Positions 40,701 to 49,346 of a stretch of DNA of 64,000 nucleotides are shown in pieces. The position numbers and the translations under genes were made by a program. Source of the stretch: Rhizobium sp. (GTDB lineage Bacteria > Pseudomonadota > Gammaproteobacteria > Xanthomonadales > Xanthomonadaceae). Below the pieces are notes generated by a model. The model saw nothing but the letters and a program-made list of their open reading frames with translations, was not told the DNA's origin and made no database searches. Each line of letters starts with the position of its first letter. Positions within the stretch are counted from its first letter, which is position 1. The DNA is taken from positions 22,320-86,319 of the forward strand of contig JAIBEO010000080.1 of NCBI GenBank assembly GCA_019459185.1, written 5' to 3'.

Positions 40701-42893
40701 GGAGGAGAGCAGTCCTTCGAGCTTGTGCGCTTGCGCCAGCACGAACTGCAGCATGGGCACCCATCGCCCGATCACGATCACGCGGCGGTGCGTCTCGGCA
40801 TGCAGCTCTAACCAGCCGCCCGATGCCCGGATGGCCTGGGCGGGCACGGTGGCGATGTGAAGAAACCGCGTGAGCAGTTGATTGAGCCGCCGGCCGCTTT
40901 CGTCGAGCAGCCAATCCGCTCGCTCGGTCAGAAAGCGCTGGGCGTGGGGATCCAGGCAGATCGCATCGAACAATATGCCTTGCACCAGCCCCGCGTGCGG
41001 GCTGTCGGCCCCAAACGCCTCGTCCCAAGCGGTGCCACCTTCGGCGCCGCGTCGAAGCAGGTGCTGCCCGAGCAGGCGCAGCGCATTGGTCCACAAGGGA
41101 TTCGACGCCAGCGCCGCCCATGCGTGCGGGTCGTTCGACAGCTCCTTGAGGCGTTGAAATCGCGCCCAGTCCGCAGCCAGGTCGTGTTCGAACCGCAGGT
41201 GGTTGGTGGCCGGATCCAAGCGCAGGGGCAAGGAAGCTCGGCCTGCCTGAAACGCTTGTTGCTGCCCTGCGTTCAGGGTCGAGATCGGGAAGCTGCGATC
41301 CGGGCCCGCTTCACGCTCGCCCAGCTGCATGAGCAGAACCTGCGTCGCGATATTGTCTTGCGTCCAGAAGCGCCACAGCGCATCCACGACGGCGATATGG
41401 GATGCGAACGTTGCCGTAGGCGTTACCAGTCCTGCGCCCGCGCCCAGCACCCACGCGAGCGCCTTCAGGCTGGTCAACGCTTCGATCGTCGACTCGTGGC
41501 TCGTCAGCCAACTTAGGGCGGGCGACACCTCCACGGCCTCCTTCACTTCCGCCGACGACAATGGACCCAGTTCGACCAGGCGACTGGCATGGCCGGAAAA
41601 TGCCGCCGTTAGCTGCGGCAATCCTCGCGGCTGTGCGGTCACCACGACTCGCCAGTGCACAGCTCGGTCAGAGGCGCCACCCGCCGCCAAGCCTGACAAC
41701 GCCTTCATCAAGGCCGAGAGGGCAATCGCATCCAAGTGCTCGGCGGAGTCCAACACGAGCACGTTTTCGCGCGCGCTGGTGCCGCGCAACAATTCACGCA
41801 GGTCGTGTCGCAGGCCGGCGGTGCCCCGCTGAACGGCAGACAGGACAACCGCTGTAGCCTCCGGTCCCAACCAAAGCTGTGCGGCCGTGGGTAGCTCCGT
41901 ATCGAGAAAATGCTTGACCAGTGCCGATTTTCCGCTGCCCGACTCGCCAGTAACGAAGGTCACTACGTCGGCGCGCAGACCCTCGCGCAATTTGGCGGAT
42001 TCCGCGGCACGCGCCACGACATGACCGTTCGGCAAAGCGGTGTCGATGCGCTGTCGCTGATCGGCTGAATACGCCGCCAGGATCGTCCAGTCTGACCGGT
42101 AGTCCAGGTGATCGCGAAGTGCGAACGAAGTACGCAGTTGCTCCCAAGCGTCGAGCAACGGGATGGTGCCGTACTCGAGCCGAGCCCTCTTCGCCATGTT
42201 TAGCAAGCGTTCCCACAGCTGCTCGGCCTCGGCGAGATCGCCAGTAACCAGCAGCTGACGGCACTGGGCTATCGCCTCGTTCTCGCGCAGGGCGTCGGCC
42301 GCATGCAGTTCGATCGGCAAGACCTCGAGGCGTCGAATCAGCTCGCACGTCTCGGTCTCGGACGCCCGTTCCGTGGGGCCTTTCTCTCGCACACTCTCGA
42401 ATAGCCGCAATTGCTTGGGATTGTCGCGAATTCGCCCTAGACCCAAGGCTGCATCCGCCCCCGAACAGGCATTCTTCACTTCGCGCCAAGTCGCATCGAA
42501 CTCGGCATGCCGAGCCGCGGTGACCAGCGCCAGGTGGTCGTTGGAAGTGGAAAGCGGCAACTCGGGGTGGTGCCACTGCGCCCACGCGGCTGAGACAAAG
42601 CTGGCGGGAAGGGCCGTTCCCGACACTTGGACATTTCCCTTGCACGAAAGTGCCAGTTTTCGCACCGATCCATCGTTCTGGAGGCTGGTGACCAGCAGAT
42701 CGTCGATCTTCCAGTGCAGCGCAGCGACCTGCGCTTGGATCATCGTGCCTCGGCCGCCGATGCCCGGCACGGGCTCGCCCACCAGCATCTTCATGAGCAG
42801 CCACGCGCTGACGCGGTCCTCGAAGTCGAAGCCCGCCCCGCTCGTGACCCGGAGCGGGGCAGGGGTGGGATTCGGGTTAGATTCGGTGGACAT
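37710..42893 (-). CDS. Large STAND-like P-loop NTPase with N-terminal PD-(D/E)XK/Cap4-like domain and long helical C-terminus (candidate antiviral protein)
   Basis: 1727 aa; Walker A VTFVTGESGSGKSALVKHF (~41925-41948), Walker B ENVLVLDSAEHL; N-terminal FDFEDRVSAWLL...WKIDDLLV...KLALSCKGNVQVSGTALPASFVSAAWAQW resembles Cap4/Mrr-like domains found in front of STAND NTPases. Confidence 0.7.
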   Translation of the reverse strand: MSTESNPNPTPAPLRVTSGAGFDFEDRVSAWLLMKMLVGEPVPGIGGRGTMIQAQVAALHWKIDDLLVTSLQNDGSVRKLALSCKGNVQVSGTALPASFVSAAWAQWHHPELPLSTSNDHLALVTAARHAEFDATWREVKNACSGADAALGLGRIRDNPKQLRLFESVREKGPTERASETETCELIRRLEVLPIELHAADALRENEAIAQCRQLLVTGDLAEAEQLWERLLNMAKRARLEYGTIPLLDAWEQLRTSFALRDHLDYRSDWTILAAYSADQRQRIDTALPNGHVVARAAESAKLREGLRADVVTFVTGESGSGKSALVKHFLDTELPTAAQLWLGPEATAVVLSAVQRGTAGLRHDLRELLRGTSARENVLVLDSAEHLDAIALSALMKALSGLAAGGASDRAVHWRVVVTAQPRGLPQLTAAFSGHASRLVELGPLSSAEVKEAVEVSPALSWLTSHESTIEALTSLKALAWVLGAGAGLVTPTATFASHIAVVDALWRFWTQDNIATQVLLMQLGEREAGPDRSFPISTLNAGQQQAFQAGRASLPLRLDPATNHLRFEHDLAADWARFQRLKELSNDPHAWAALASNPLWTNALRLLGQHLLRRGAEGGTAWDEAFGADSPHAGLVQGILFDAICLDPHAQRFLTERADWLLDESGRRLNQLLTRFLHIATVPAQAIRASGGWLELHAETHRRVIVIGRWVPMLQFVLAQAHKLEGLLSSSLARFTHTWLIQSPATLDDNRTTPFRHELADLALAVARSIQVHKGSGDILVDLESEFYAAALAGAPDRPTEVSDLALELSGRRAIDAQTATRIQAIVSERQAQHEQRLAADPGFRARHDTTRRMGGMSGLGREKLPPWPIGAKHRVDQDFRKACFKNGVLEPLMRVAPAVAAEVLLALIVEDKPERDLEAGRHPYRDRLGLDYPVDAFPSIFWKSPFWPFLQIAPNHAVEALLQLVAFCTDRWAAGSRAHGLVLTVAGDDRAFVGGPGELAWSQATSTQTGNLHCALDSLERWLVTRIDEGLDVSSTVNRLLSDSNSVAILGLLVNVGKHHPLLFEGPLSPLLAKAELYAWDAFRVGHVEQNFDANFVSSGEQLFDLERHWVLAPHRRRELVDVAIGLIRANPVLADDVRGWTAQWTDPDDVQESLEQRITAARLDSVNYRTDDEGTVAFVPPVELVQEVQAWQQTHAPARQQLTAPYACQQLLDADQPIGDEQATELWEILALPPHEEDWVQQRCERAVAAALTVLAPNWLARHAAAKSKVESVFESALASLPSTAEELSKARFPTTHTGIDFVASALARQWAVEASPEASRHVVRLVTSGDRLAANTTVMAAYQYRKKLGDRWWRLLHVGVLWSGLTMLAPRYGDVDAVERVWTHWWKRLRRISLDQPCQAQALDLARVDRGCARLMFRRQMRAFKADPSRRHPDHLAGAGLDTDSLDGLFGWLLRGPGSGDREMDIALVSRFWALEVEHARDHAREENGELHLPGHFAYHVLEKLAALALTEPEIGARRVWQQVLELGPTGHYAVQHFASALFLGLSKGADPQRFELIWKALADYALAADWNLPKLWFYGEQMRRSILGFGSEWVLEKLPAGAALRMQGTLGNWAKTHLRREDNLAGFALFLASPFGAPLRFDGLLWINTSLTAPDTPIGFHRDACGDALIDLILTLLQNDLAALRKRADAHAALLDIAAALAATGRQGALAIQDRLRATLTG

Positions 42894-42904
42894 AGGCCTT
42901 CATT

Positions 42905-43804
42905 CTAGGGTCGCCACGGCGTCCAACGCAGTTCATCGGGTCTGATCGGCGCGCCCTCCAGCGGATCGGTCTCGGTGAAGGCGACGATGGCCGTGGGCGG
43001 GATATCGCCGGCAATGTCCACGCAGTCCAGTCCGGAGGCCATGCGAAATTGGCGCCGGTCTAGGTGCATGGCGATGAGGCTGGCGGTGAGGGCGTGCTGC
43101 GCGATGATGTGCTGGGTCTCACCCGCGCACTGAGCCCAGGGAATATCTAGAGCAAACAGGTAGCCGATCGCCGGTGCAACCTCCACCACCGCGTCGATTC
43201 CCAGGTTCGCCGCCACCGTCCGCAGCCATTCACCGCCGTGCGAGGAGAAGGCGGGTACTCTGCCCACCGGATCCTCGTCATCCAGCACGTCCAACGCGAT
43301 GCTCAAGGCCGAAAAGGTGTAAACTCGACCAGCGCGCACCTCCGGGAGGGCACGCGCGATCGCATTCTCAAGTGCTGCCCCGTCGGCAACCCTTCCAAAC
43401 TGCTCGCGCGCCAGCTGCACCAAGGCTTGCTCGTCCCACGCCACAAAGCCGCGCGTGGCAACCTTCAGCAGGGACGTGAGTCGCGTCCCATGAAACACAC
43501 GAATCCCGGCGAAGTTGGTTCGCAAGCTCGCCAGGACGTCGATGATCAAGTTCGGGGCGCGGCCGGTGGCGCGGGCAGTTTCGGTCTGGAGCCACTCAAT
43601 CCAATTGGGTTCGACGTCGGCGGAAAAGCGGGCGAGCACCGCCGCGGGCACCTGGGTCTCGACCACGTGATACAGCATCGGCGACCACGCTCGCCACGCG
43701 TCGCGATCGAAGAAGGGCGAGGGCGCGGGAAGGTTCTCAGCCAAGGCGATACTCAATCGCCCAGTCCCGATGGCCCGTGAGTTCTTCGAAGCGCGGGTCG
43801 TCAA
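42905..43804 (-). CDS. Unknown-function protein B of the STAND operon, possibly ADP-ribosyltransferase-like
   Basis: IRVFHGTRLTSLLKVATRGFVAW ... FSSHGGEWLR; shares motif order with the adjacent upstream ORF. True start probably downstream of 43804 on the minus strand, near the upstream gene's stop. Confidence 0.6.
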   Translation of the reverse strand: MTTRASKNSRAIGTGRLSIALAENLPAPSPFFDRDAWRAWSPMLYHVVETQVPAAVLARFSADVEPNWIEWLQTETARATGRAPNLIIDVLASLRTNFAGIRVFHGTRLTSLLKVATRGFVAWDEQALVQLAREQFGRVADGAALENAIARALPEVRAGRVYTFSALSIALDVLDDEDPVGRVPAFSSHGGEWLRTVAANLGIDAVVEVAPAIGYLFALDIPWAQCAGETQHIIAQHALTASLIAMHLDRRQFRMASGLDCVDIAGDIPPTAIVAFTETDPLEGAPIRPDELRWTPWRP

Positions 43805-44582
43805 ACGCGATGATGTCGATCACTTCGGACGGGGCCAAGTCACGCTGCACACTCCAATCGAAAGTCGGCGATGGCTCGGGGTGCTCGATCTGCGCGCGCA
43901 CGGCGTTCGACAAGAGGTGCGCGGCACGGCATCCGTAGAGGTCGCCGGCCGGCAAGGGCACGGCACACTGGACGATCGCCGGCCGTCCGAGCTGCGTCAG
44001 GACGCCGGCGACGGACGCTTCGTCTTCGAAGCCCGCATACAACGCTTCGCCGCCCCACGAGCGAAAGAGCCGATACACGCCTGCGGCGTCGCGCAAGGTT
44101 GATCTGTTGGGGCACAACCACACCATGCCGGTCCGGTTGCCGTGGCGATTGGCCAAGTGCGCCTGGAGCATCGGGCTATCCAGGAAGAACCGGCACTGCT
44201 CCGGCCGCATTTGCCCGGCATCGACCAGCGCTTCGAGCCGTTCGCGCACAAAGTTCGGCGACAACGCACGCAGCCCGTCCCTGCGAATCCGCTCCACTTC
44301 CTCAGGCGTCAAGCGCGTGCAGTGGTACCCCACCAGGCGATGGCCGCGAAGCAATGCTTCGAGGCGCGCGACCAGCGCGTCGTACTCAGGCCGGTACGGA
44401 TTCGCGGGCGGGTGGACGCGAACCTGGACATCGGTCCAGCCAAGCCGGTCGATCCGTTGATGCTCTTGCTGGTAGGCAATCAACAGGCCGCGTTGTTCCT
44501 CGACCAACCGATGCACCAGGTCCGGCCACGTTTCGGGTCGCTCAAGTTCGATGTCCTTGCGGTTCAACGGCGTCGTGGTCAT
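43737..44582 (-). CDS. Unknown-function protein A of the STAND operon, paralogous to protein B, possibly ADP-ribosyltransferase-like
   Basis: VGYHCTRLTPEEVERIRRDGLRAL ... FRSWGGEALYAGFED; overlapping/coupled with the next gene. Confidence 0.65.
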   Translation of the reverse strand: MTTTPLNRKDIELERPETWPDLVHRLVEEQRGLLIAYQQEHQRIDRLGWTDVQVRVHPPANPYRPEYDALVARLEALLRGHRLVGYHCTRLTPEEVERIRRDGLRALSPNFVRERLEALVDAGQMRPEQCRFFLDSPMLQAHLANRHGNRTGMVWLCPNRSTLRDAAGVYRLFRSWGGEALYAGFEDEASVAGVLTQLGRPAIVQCAVPLPAGDLYGCRAAHLLSNAVRAQIEHPEPSPTFDWSVQRDLAPSEVIDIIAFDDPRFEELTGHRDWAIEYRLG

Positions 44583-45009
44583 AGGTTAGGAATCGATCAT
44601 ATTCGCGGGCGGATTTGTGCAGTAAGTACCGCACGGGGAAGTAGCCTAACGCCTGAATGCATGAGCGGTGCTCAGCGCGATTGGCGCCGGGAAGGCGACG
44701 CCCAAGCGGGTGTCCTCGATAATGAACTCAGAGCCTAGGTTGTGGCCTTCGAAGTCCCTATCAAGCCGGCGATCGCATCCAGCCGCTGGACGATAGGTCG
44801 GATGGGCTGCCGGGAATCGCAGCCTAACCCGAACCGACTTCGCGACTGAGCTCAACTAAGCAATGGGCCGATGTCCGCTTTTGGCCGATAGCAGACGCCA
44901 AGTGGTCAGCACAAAGTTAGAATCCGCCTCCCGAGTTTTTTGCCAATTACGCGAATGCCATGCAGGAAGTTGTCGAGGCCGGGACACAGCTCGAACTGCG
45001 AGCAACGAC

Positions 45010-45417
45010 TCAGCCCGCGTGGGCTCTCGATTCGATCCATGTATCCACCTCGATCTGGAGCCAGGCTACCGACCGCGCCCCGAGCTTTCTGGGTGCGGGA
45101 AATCTCCCAAGGTGCACAAGTTGGTATATCGAGCTTCTTGCCAATCCCACCCGGCTGCAGACCTCCGGCAGCCGGAGAAGGCGTTTGGTGGCTGGGAATC
45201 CCGCCTCAATCGCCTCGCTTTTCCCCGGCCGTGGGGTCGGCACTGGCTGAGATGAAGGTCGAGCTGCCGTCTGTGGCCGCTCGATCCAGTCGCGGTGCAA
45301 CGCATTTCGAGTCAGGTGAATGACCACCGTCCTACCAAGGATCCCCTCCGCGGAAAGCGTGGCTAGCTGCCTATGGAGATCAAAGGGGATTCGAACGTAG
45401 AGGTCGCGCTTGGTCAT
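45010..45417 (-). CDS. AlpA/MerR-like phage-type DNA-binding regulator with N-terminal extension
   Basis: RLLRLPEVCSRVGLARSSIYQLVHLGRFPAPRKLGARSVAWLQIEVDTWIESR is AlpA-like. Confidence 0.8.
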   Translation of the reverse strand: MTKRDLYVRIPFDLHRQLATLSAEGILGRTVVIHLTRNALHRDWIERPQTAARPSSQPVPTPRPGKSEAIEAGFPATKRLLRLPEVCSRVGLARSSIYQLVHLGRFPAPRKLGARSVAWLQIEVDTWIESRAHAG

Positions 45418-45688
45418 TCATGCTGCCTGCTCTGGCTTGGGCCGTCATGATTCTCCAGCCTGAGGCCTGCCGTGGATCAACGGGTTATATGGACTGCCCA
45501 GGCTGTTTATTGGCTGTCGGAGAGTGGTCGCTCGCTCGGGCGGCGCGTCACGTGCCGAAAGGTGCGGATCGGATGAAGGAAGCTCCAAGGAGCGTGGCGG
45601 CATCCTCGAAGGAATGCTCTCAGGAGTTCATGGAGGAACCGGGGCATTGAGCCAGTCATGACGATTGTTCCTGATTGGGACAGGGAAG

Positions 45689-46252
45689 CTACAGATTCTT
45701 AGTTGCCTTAGCTGATTCGAATCTCAATGCGGCGGGGATTCGTTTGAACTCAATCAACGTTTCAGCGAACGGCCTCAGGTTGCCGAGCGTCGCGAGGCTG
45801 TCGGGACGGCCAACCGCAATGCAGCCCAAGGTGTCCCTATTCATTGCCGCGAGATGGAGCGCATCCAGGAGCGCCGCCAGGGTCGGCCGGCCCAGGGCGT
45901 TGATCATCGGGACAAGCAGCACGACGACCTGAGGCGCCTCTTTTCCGTCACCGGCGGCCACCAGTGAGTCGGAAATCTTGGCCCGTGCCGATTCCGGGCC
46001 CTCAATCAGGACCGTGCGGTGGCCTTGGATCGAAAGCTGCCCGCCCATCCACAGCAGGGTCGCCCTTAGATCCGCAGGGCGCTCAGTGACGAAGACTAGC
46101 GGCCTGGCCGAGCGCCCCGCGGCCAGTCGGCCCGCCATGGTTGTTGCCTGTCGAAGCATGCCTTCGGCCCCGGCGATGGACTGCTCGAGACCAGCTTCGT
46201 CACGCACCATCGTGGGCCCCGTGCGTATAGCCCCTGAGCCAGTCAGCCTCAT
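45689..46252 (-). CDS. Hypothetical protein in integrative element
   Basis: 187-aa ORF on the same strand as the neighbouring element genes; overlaps next ORF. Confidence 0.5.
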   Translation of the reverse strand: MRLTGSGAIRTGPTMVRDEAGLEQSIAGAEGMLRQATTMAGRLAAGRSARPLVFVTERPADLRATLLWMGGQLSIQGHRTVLIEGPESARAKISDSLVAAGDGKEAPQVVVLLVPMINALGRPTLAALLDALHLAAMNRDTLGCIAVGRPDSLATLGNLRPFAETLIEFKRIPAALRFESAKATKNL

Positions 46253-46442
46253 CCTCCGCGTCGGGTGGCGGGAGATCCGCCACCGAACCGAGGAGCCAGA
46301 GGTCTGATCGCCTGGGGAAGTGGCGCAGCAGGCGGCGAGCCTCGATCCGGGTGGGTTCGGGCAGCCTGGGGTCGGCCGCTAGCTGCTTCAGGAAGGCGCC
46401 CGTCTGGAGGAGGGCGCGTTGTCGTTCCGCGGGAGTGGTCAT
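46200..46442 (-). CDS. BPSL0761-like small protein
   Basis: MTTPAERQRALLQTGAFLKQLAADPRLPEPTRIEARRLLRHFPRRSDL matches the remembered pattern of BPSL0761-family proteins common on integrative elements. Confidence 0.7.
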   Translation of the reverse strand: MTTPAERQRALLQTGAFLKQLAADPRLPEPTRIEARRLLRHFPRRSDLWLLGSVADLPPPDAEDEADWLRGYTHGAHDGA

Positions 46443-46521
46443 GCCGTCCAGGCCTGTCTAGAAGGGTGTTCGATTTCAACCTTGCTGGTTCGCCATCGCA
46501 TGGACTGAGACCCGGGAAGGG

Positions 46522-46782
46522 TCACAGCCCCAGTTCGTCCAGGAATCCGCGGGCCTCCGCCGTGCTGGCGAACAGCATCGGCCCGTGAGTCCGGCGGACT
46601 GTGACCGCGTCGACCCGCGGGCTGGCCAGCGGACCCCGGGCCGCCAGCCACCAGCGTCCAAGGATCCGAAGGGCCACCGCCCAGGCCGAGGCGTGCCCGG
46701 TGCGAACCCGAACCATCCGGATGCCCCGGACGAGGCCAAGGGATCGGGCGATCTGCAGCAGGGACTGGGGGATGGCTTTCAT
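46522..46782 (-). CDS. Hypothetical small protein of the element
   Basis: 86-aa ORF, same strand and spacing as neighbours. Confidence 0.45.
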   Translation of the reverse strand: MKAIPQSLLQIARSLGLVRGIRMVRVRTGHASAWAVALRILGRWWLAARGPLASPRVDAVTVRRTHGPMLFASTAEARGFLDELGL

Positions 46783-46815
46783 GGCGACGCTCCTTCGGTG
46801 GGGTGAGTCTTCAAC

Positions 46816-47661
46816 TTAGAAGACCGGGTCCCAATCCAAAGTTGCGCACAGTTCCGTCGCCGTCCGGCGAGTCTTCTCGCAGCTCATCTGGTCGAAGGAC
46901 CGGACGATCCGGCCGATGGCCAGCGGATACTTGCCTTCGCGGGGCGCACGGGGGCCACCGAGCAGCTCCCGCATCAGGGCGCCCAGGCGCGGGTCCTGCC
47001 GGGTCAGGTAGATCAGGTCGAATTCCAGGCGGCTCAGGCCATGCGCCTCGTGCTTGCGGGGGTCGACCGGATCAAAGGCGGTCGGGTCGTAGCACCAGAT
47101 CTTCCCGAAGTCGTGCAGCAGGGCGAACACAATCCCGAGCTCCCGGTCTTCCTGCGGCAGGCCGCTCGCGCTGGCCAGCATGGTGGCGACCTCGAGCGAG
47201 TGCTGGGCCAGGCCGCCCGGGTAGGCGTGGTGGTCGCGACGCGACGCCGGGCTGTTCCAGTAGCCGTGCAGCACGTCCTGCTGCAGCAGGGCGCGGGTCA
47301 CGAAGTAGCGCAGGGGAGCGATCTGCAGGCTGTCGATCAAACGGGTCGTCTGGCGCAGCACCCCGGGGAGGGGGCACAGCTGCTCCGGCAGCAACTGCGA
47401 CAGCGGCGGGTCGACGTCCTCGCGCAGGCCGAGCAGCAGGTAGCCGTCCTGGTGCTTGCCCACCTCCATCGTGGTCACCGTGCCCCAATGCAGGGCGGCC
47501 GGCGGTGTGGTGTCCAGCGAGAGCCACGTCCACGCGTCGCACCAGCCATCCTCGTGGTAGAGCCGGCAGCGCAGGCCGTGGTCGGGGTCGTGGCCGGGGA
47601 GCACCTCCACGACGGCGGGGAAGGAGAGCGTGGCGGGCGCGGCAGCATTCGGGTTGAGCAT
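46816..47661 (-). CDS. HD-domain protein related to TraI/MobH-type relaxase N-domains
   Basis: HHAYPGGLAQHSLEVATMLAS...IVFALLHDFGKIWCYD HD motif. Confidence 0.7.
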   Translation of the reverse strand: MLNPNAAAPATLSFPAVVEVLPGHDPDHGLRCRLYHEDGWCDAWTWLSLDTTPPAALHWGTVTTMEVGKHQDGYLLLGLREDVDPPLSQLLPEQLCPLPGVLRQTTRLIDSLQIAPLRYFVTRALLQQDVLHGYWNSPASRRDHHAYPGGLAQHSLEVATMLASASGLPQEDRELGIVFALLHDFGKIWCYDPTAFDPVDPRKHEAHGLSRLEFDLIYLTRQDPRLGALMRELLGGPRAPREGKYPLAIGRIVRSFDQMSCEKTRRTATELCATLDWDPVF

Positions 47662-47680
47662 GGTTATTCCTCCTTGAACG

Positions 47681-48988
47681 TCAGGACGCCTTCTTGGCGA
47701 GGGTGAGCAGCGTCGCGAGCTGCTCGGGGGACAGGGACTGCAGGGCGGCCAAGGCCGCGGCGTGGTCGGTGGGCGGGGCCGGCTTCGACGCGGCGACCTC
47801 CACGGCCCGCTTGCCGAGGTGCCCGTTCACGAGCCCGGCGAAGGCCAGGCCGTCGTTGCGGGTGAGGTTGGGCACGAAGCGCGAGTACACGCGGAACAAC
47901 ATCTCGGTGGTCGAGTGACCGAGCACGTTGGCCACCCACTCCGGGTTCTCGCCGGCGGCCAGCATCAGCGTCGCCGCGGTGTGGCGCATCTGGTAGGGCG
48001 GCCGCTGCTTGAGCCCGAGGTTGCGCAGCAGCGGGTACCAGATACGGTTGGTGAAGTTCACCGCGTCCATCGGGTTGCCGTACTGGCTGTGGAAGACCCA
48101 CGGGCAGCCCTCGACCGCCCGGGTGCGCTGGGTCTCGAAGGCGGCCCGCACCTGGGGAACCATCGGGATCGTCCGGCGGGAGCCGTCGGTCTTGGTGCCC
48201 CCGTCGCCATTGCGGGAGTGGGTGCGTTCGACCCGGAACACTCCCGAGGCGAGGTCGATGTCCTCCCACTGCAGGCCATCGGCCTCGCCGGTGCGCAGGC
48301 CGGTGAGCAGGCGCACCGTCAAGTAGGGCCGGTAGTCCTCGCGGACCCGGGCGATCAGCAGCTCCACCTCGTCGAGGGAGAACGGCATGACCTCGGAGCG
48401 ACCCTGCTTGAGCCGCTTGAGGCTCCGCGCCGGGGACTGCAGGCCGTGGCGGTCGCAGCCCTCGTTGAGGATGGTCTTCACCAGGCCCATCACCTTGTTG
48501 ATGCGCCGGGCCGAGATCGTCTCGCCGTTGCGGCCGCGCCGCTTGGCGACCTGGGCCTGGAGGCCGAGCAGGTGGCCGCGGTCGAGCGCGGCCAGCGGCT
48601 TGTCACCCAGCGCCGGCAGGATGATGGCGTCGAGGGTCTTGCGAACCTCGGTCTGGTACTGCGCGCGCCAGCGGGGGCCAGACTCGATAACCCAGAGCTC
48701 GGCGAACTCGGCGAAGGTGGGGGTGGGGTGGTCGCCTTTGGCCGGAGAGCCAGGCGCTGCGGTCCCCGGCTCGCTCTCCTCCTTGGCGCGCGGGCTGTCC
48801 GGGAAGAACTCCGCGTAGTCGAAGGTGCCCTTGAGGATCGCCTTCTCGATCCGCTTGGCCAGGGACTCCAGCACCTTCCGGTTGCCCGGGGTGTCCGGCA
48901 GCGCGGTCTGTTCCCGGCAGCGGGCTCCCCGGTACTGGAAGTCCAGGAACAGGGTCCCTGTCTCGGGACGGACCCGAATCTTAGCCAC
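47681..48988 (-). CDS. Tyrosine recombinase / phage-type integrase
   Basis: RLLTGLRTGEADGLQWEDIDL ... YQMRHTAATLMLAAGENPEWVANVLGHSTTEMLFRVYSRFV catalytic motifs; N-terminal arm-type DNA-binding segment. Confidence 0.93.
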   Translation of the reverse strand: MAKIRVRPETGTLFLDFQYRGARCREQTALPDTPGNRKVLESLAKRIEKAILKGTFDYAEFFPDSPRAKEESEPGTAAPGSPAKGDHPTPTFAEFAELWVIESGPRWRAQYQTEVRKTLDAIILPALGDKPLAALDRGHLLGLQAQVAKRRGRNGETISARRINKVMGLVKTILNEGCDRHGLQSPARSLKRLKQGRSEVMPFSLDEVELLIARVREDYRPYLTVRLLTGLRTGEADGLQWEDIDLASGVFRVERTHSRNGDGGTKTDGSRRTIPMVPQVRAAFETQRTRAVEGCPWVFHSQYGNPMDAVNFTNRIWYPLLRNLGLKQRPPYQMRHTAATLMLAAGENPEWVANVLGHSTTEMLFRVYSRFVPNLTRNDGLAFAGLVNGHLGKRAVEVAASKPAPPTDHAAALAALQSLSPEQLATLLTLAKKAS

Positions 48989-49214
48989 GGGCCACCCCGC
49001 CGTTGGCCATCGGGATCAGCGGCCCCCGACCCATCGAGAAGCTGGTGATGTCCTTCTCGATGGCCTCCCAGATGAAGAGCAGCTTCCGGCCCCCGAAGGG
49101 CCGGATGTAGTGCACCCCCTCCAGCAGCACGCTGTCCTTGAGGCGGTCCCGGATGGTCCGGACGTCGTAGTGGATCCGGGTAGCCAGCTGCTCGGTAGTC
49201 AGGTACGTTTGCAT
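48981..49214 (-). CDS. Excisionase-like DNA-binding protein
   Basis: 77 aa, overlaps integrase start by 8 bp; YLTTEQLATRIHYDVRTIRDRLKDSVLLEGVHYIRPFGGRKLLFIWEAIEKDI. Confidence 0.7.
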   Translation of the reverse strand: MQTYLTTEQLATRIHYDVRTIRDRLKDSVLLEGVHYIRPFGGRKLLFIWEAIEKDITSFSMGRGPLIPMANGGVARG

Positions 49215-49237
49215 CGCGCGTCTCCGTTGATTGGACT

Positions 49238-49310
49238 CGACAGGCGTCGCGTATCAGCGACGCTTGTCGAGCATCATAGACAACAAGTGTCGCGTGTCAA
49301 CGACCCTTGT
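49238..49310. promoter_or_regulatory. Two tandem palindromic operator candidates between xis/int and the XRE gene
   Basis: Site 1 ACAGGCGTCG-CGTATCAG-CGACGCTTGT (49240-49267); site 2 ACAAGTGTCG-CGTGTCAA-CGACCCTTGT (49283-49310). Confidence 0.7.
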
Positions 49311-49346
49311 CGCTCAAAGGCGACATCATTTAGGATTCATTCAGAA

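Noticed and set aside
44583-45323. Several small plus-strand ORFs between the defence-like operon and the AlpA gene
   Set aside because: Overlapping alternatives, no RBS or domain evidence; likely non-coding or antisense to the AlpA-like gene.
47762-49048. 428-aa plus-strand ORF opposite the integrase
   Set aside because: Antisense shadow; integrase catalytic motifs are on the minus strand.
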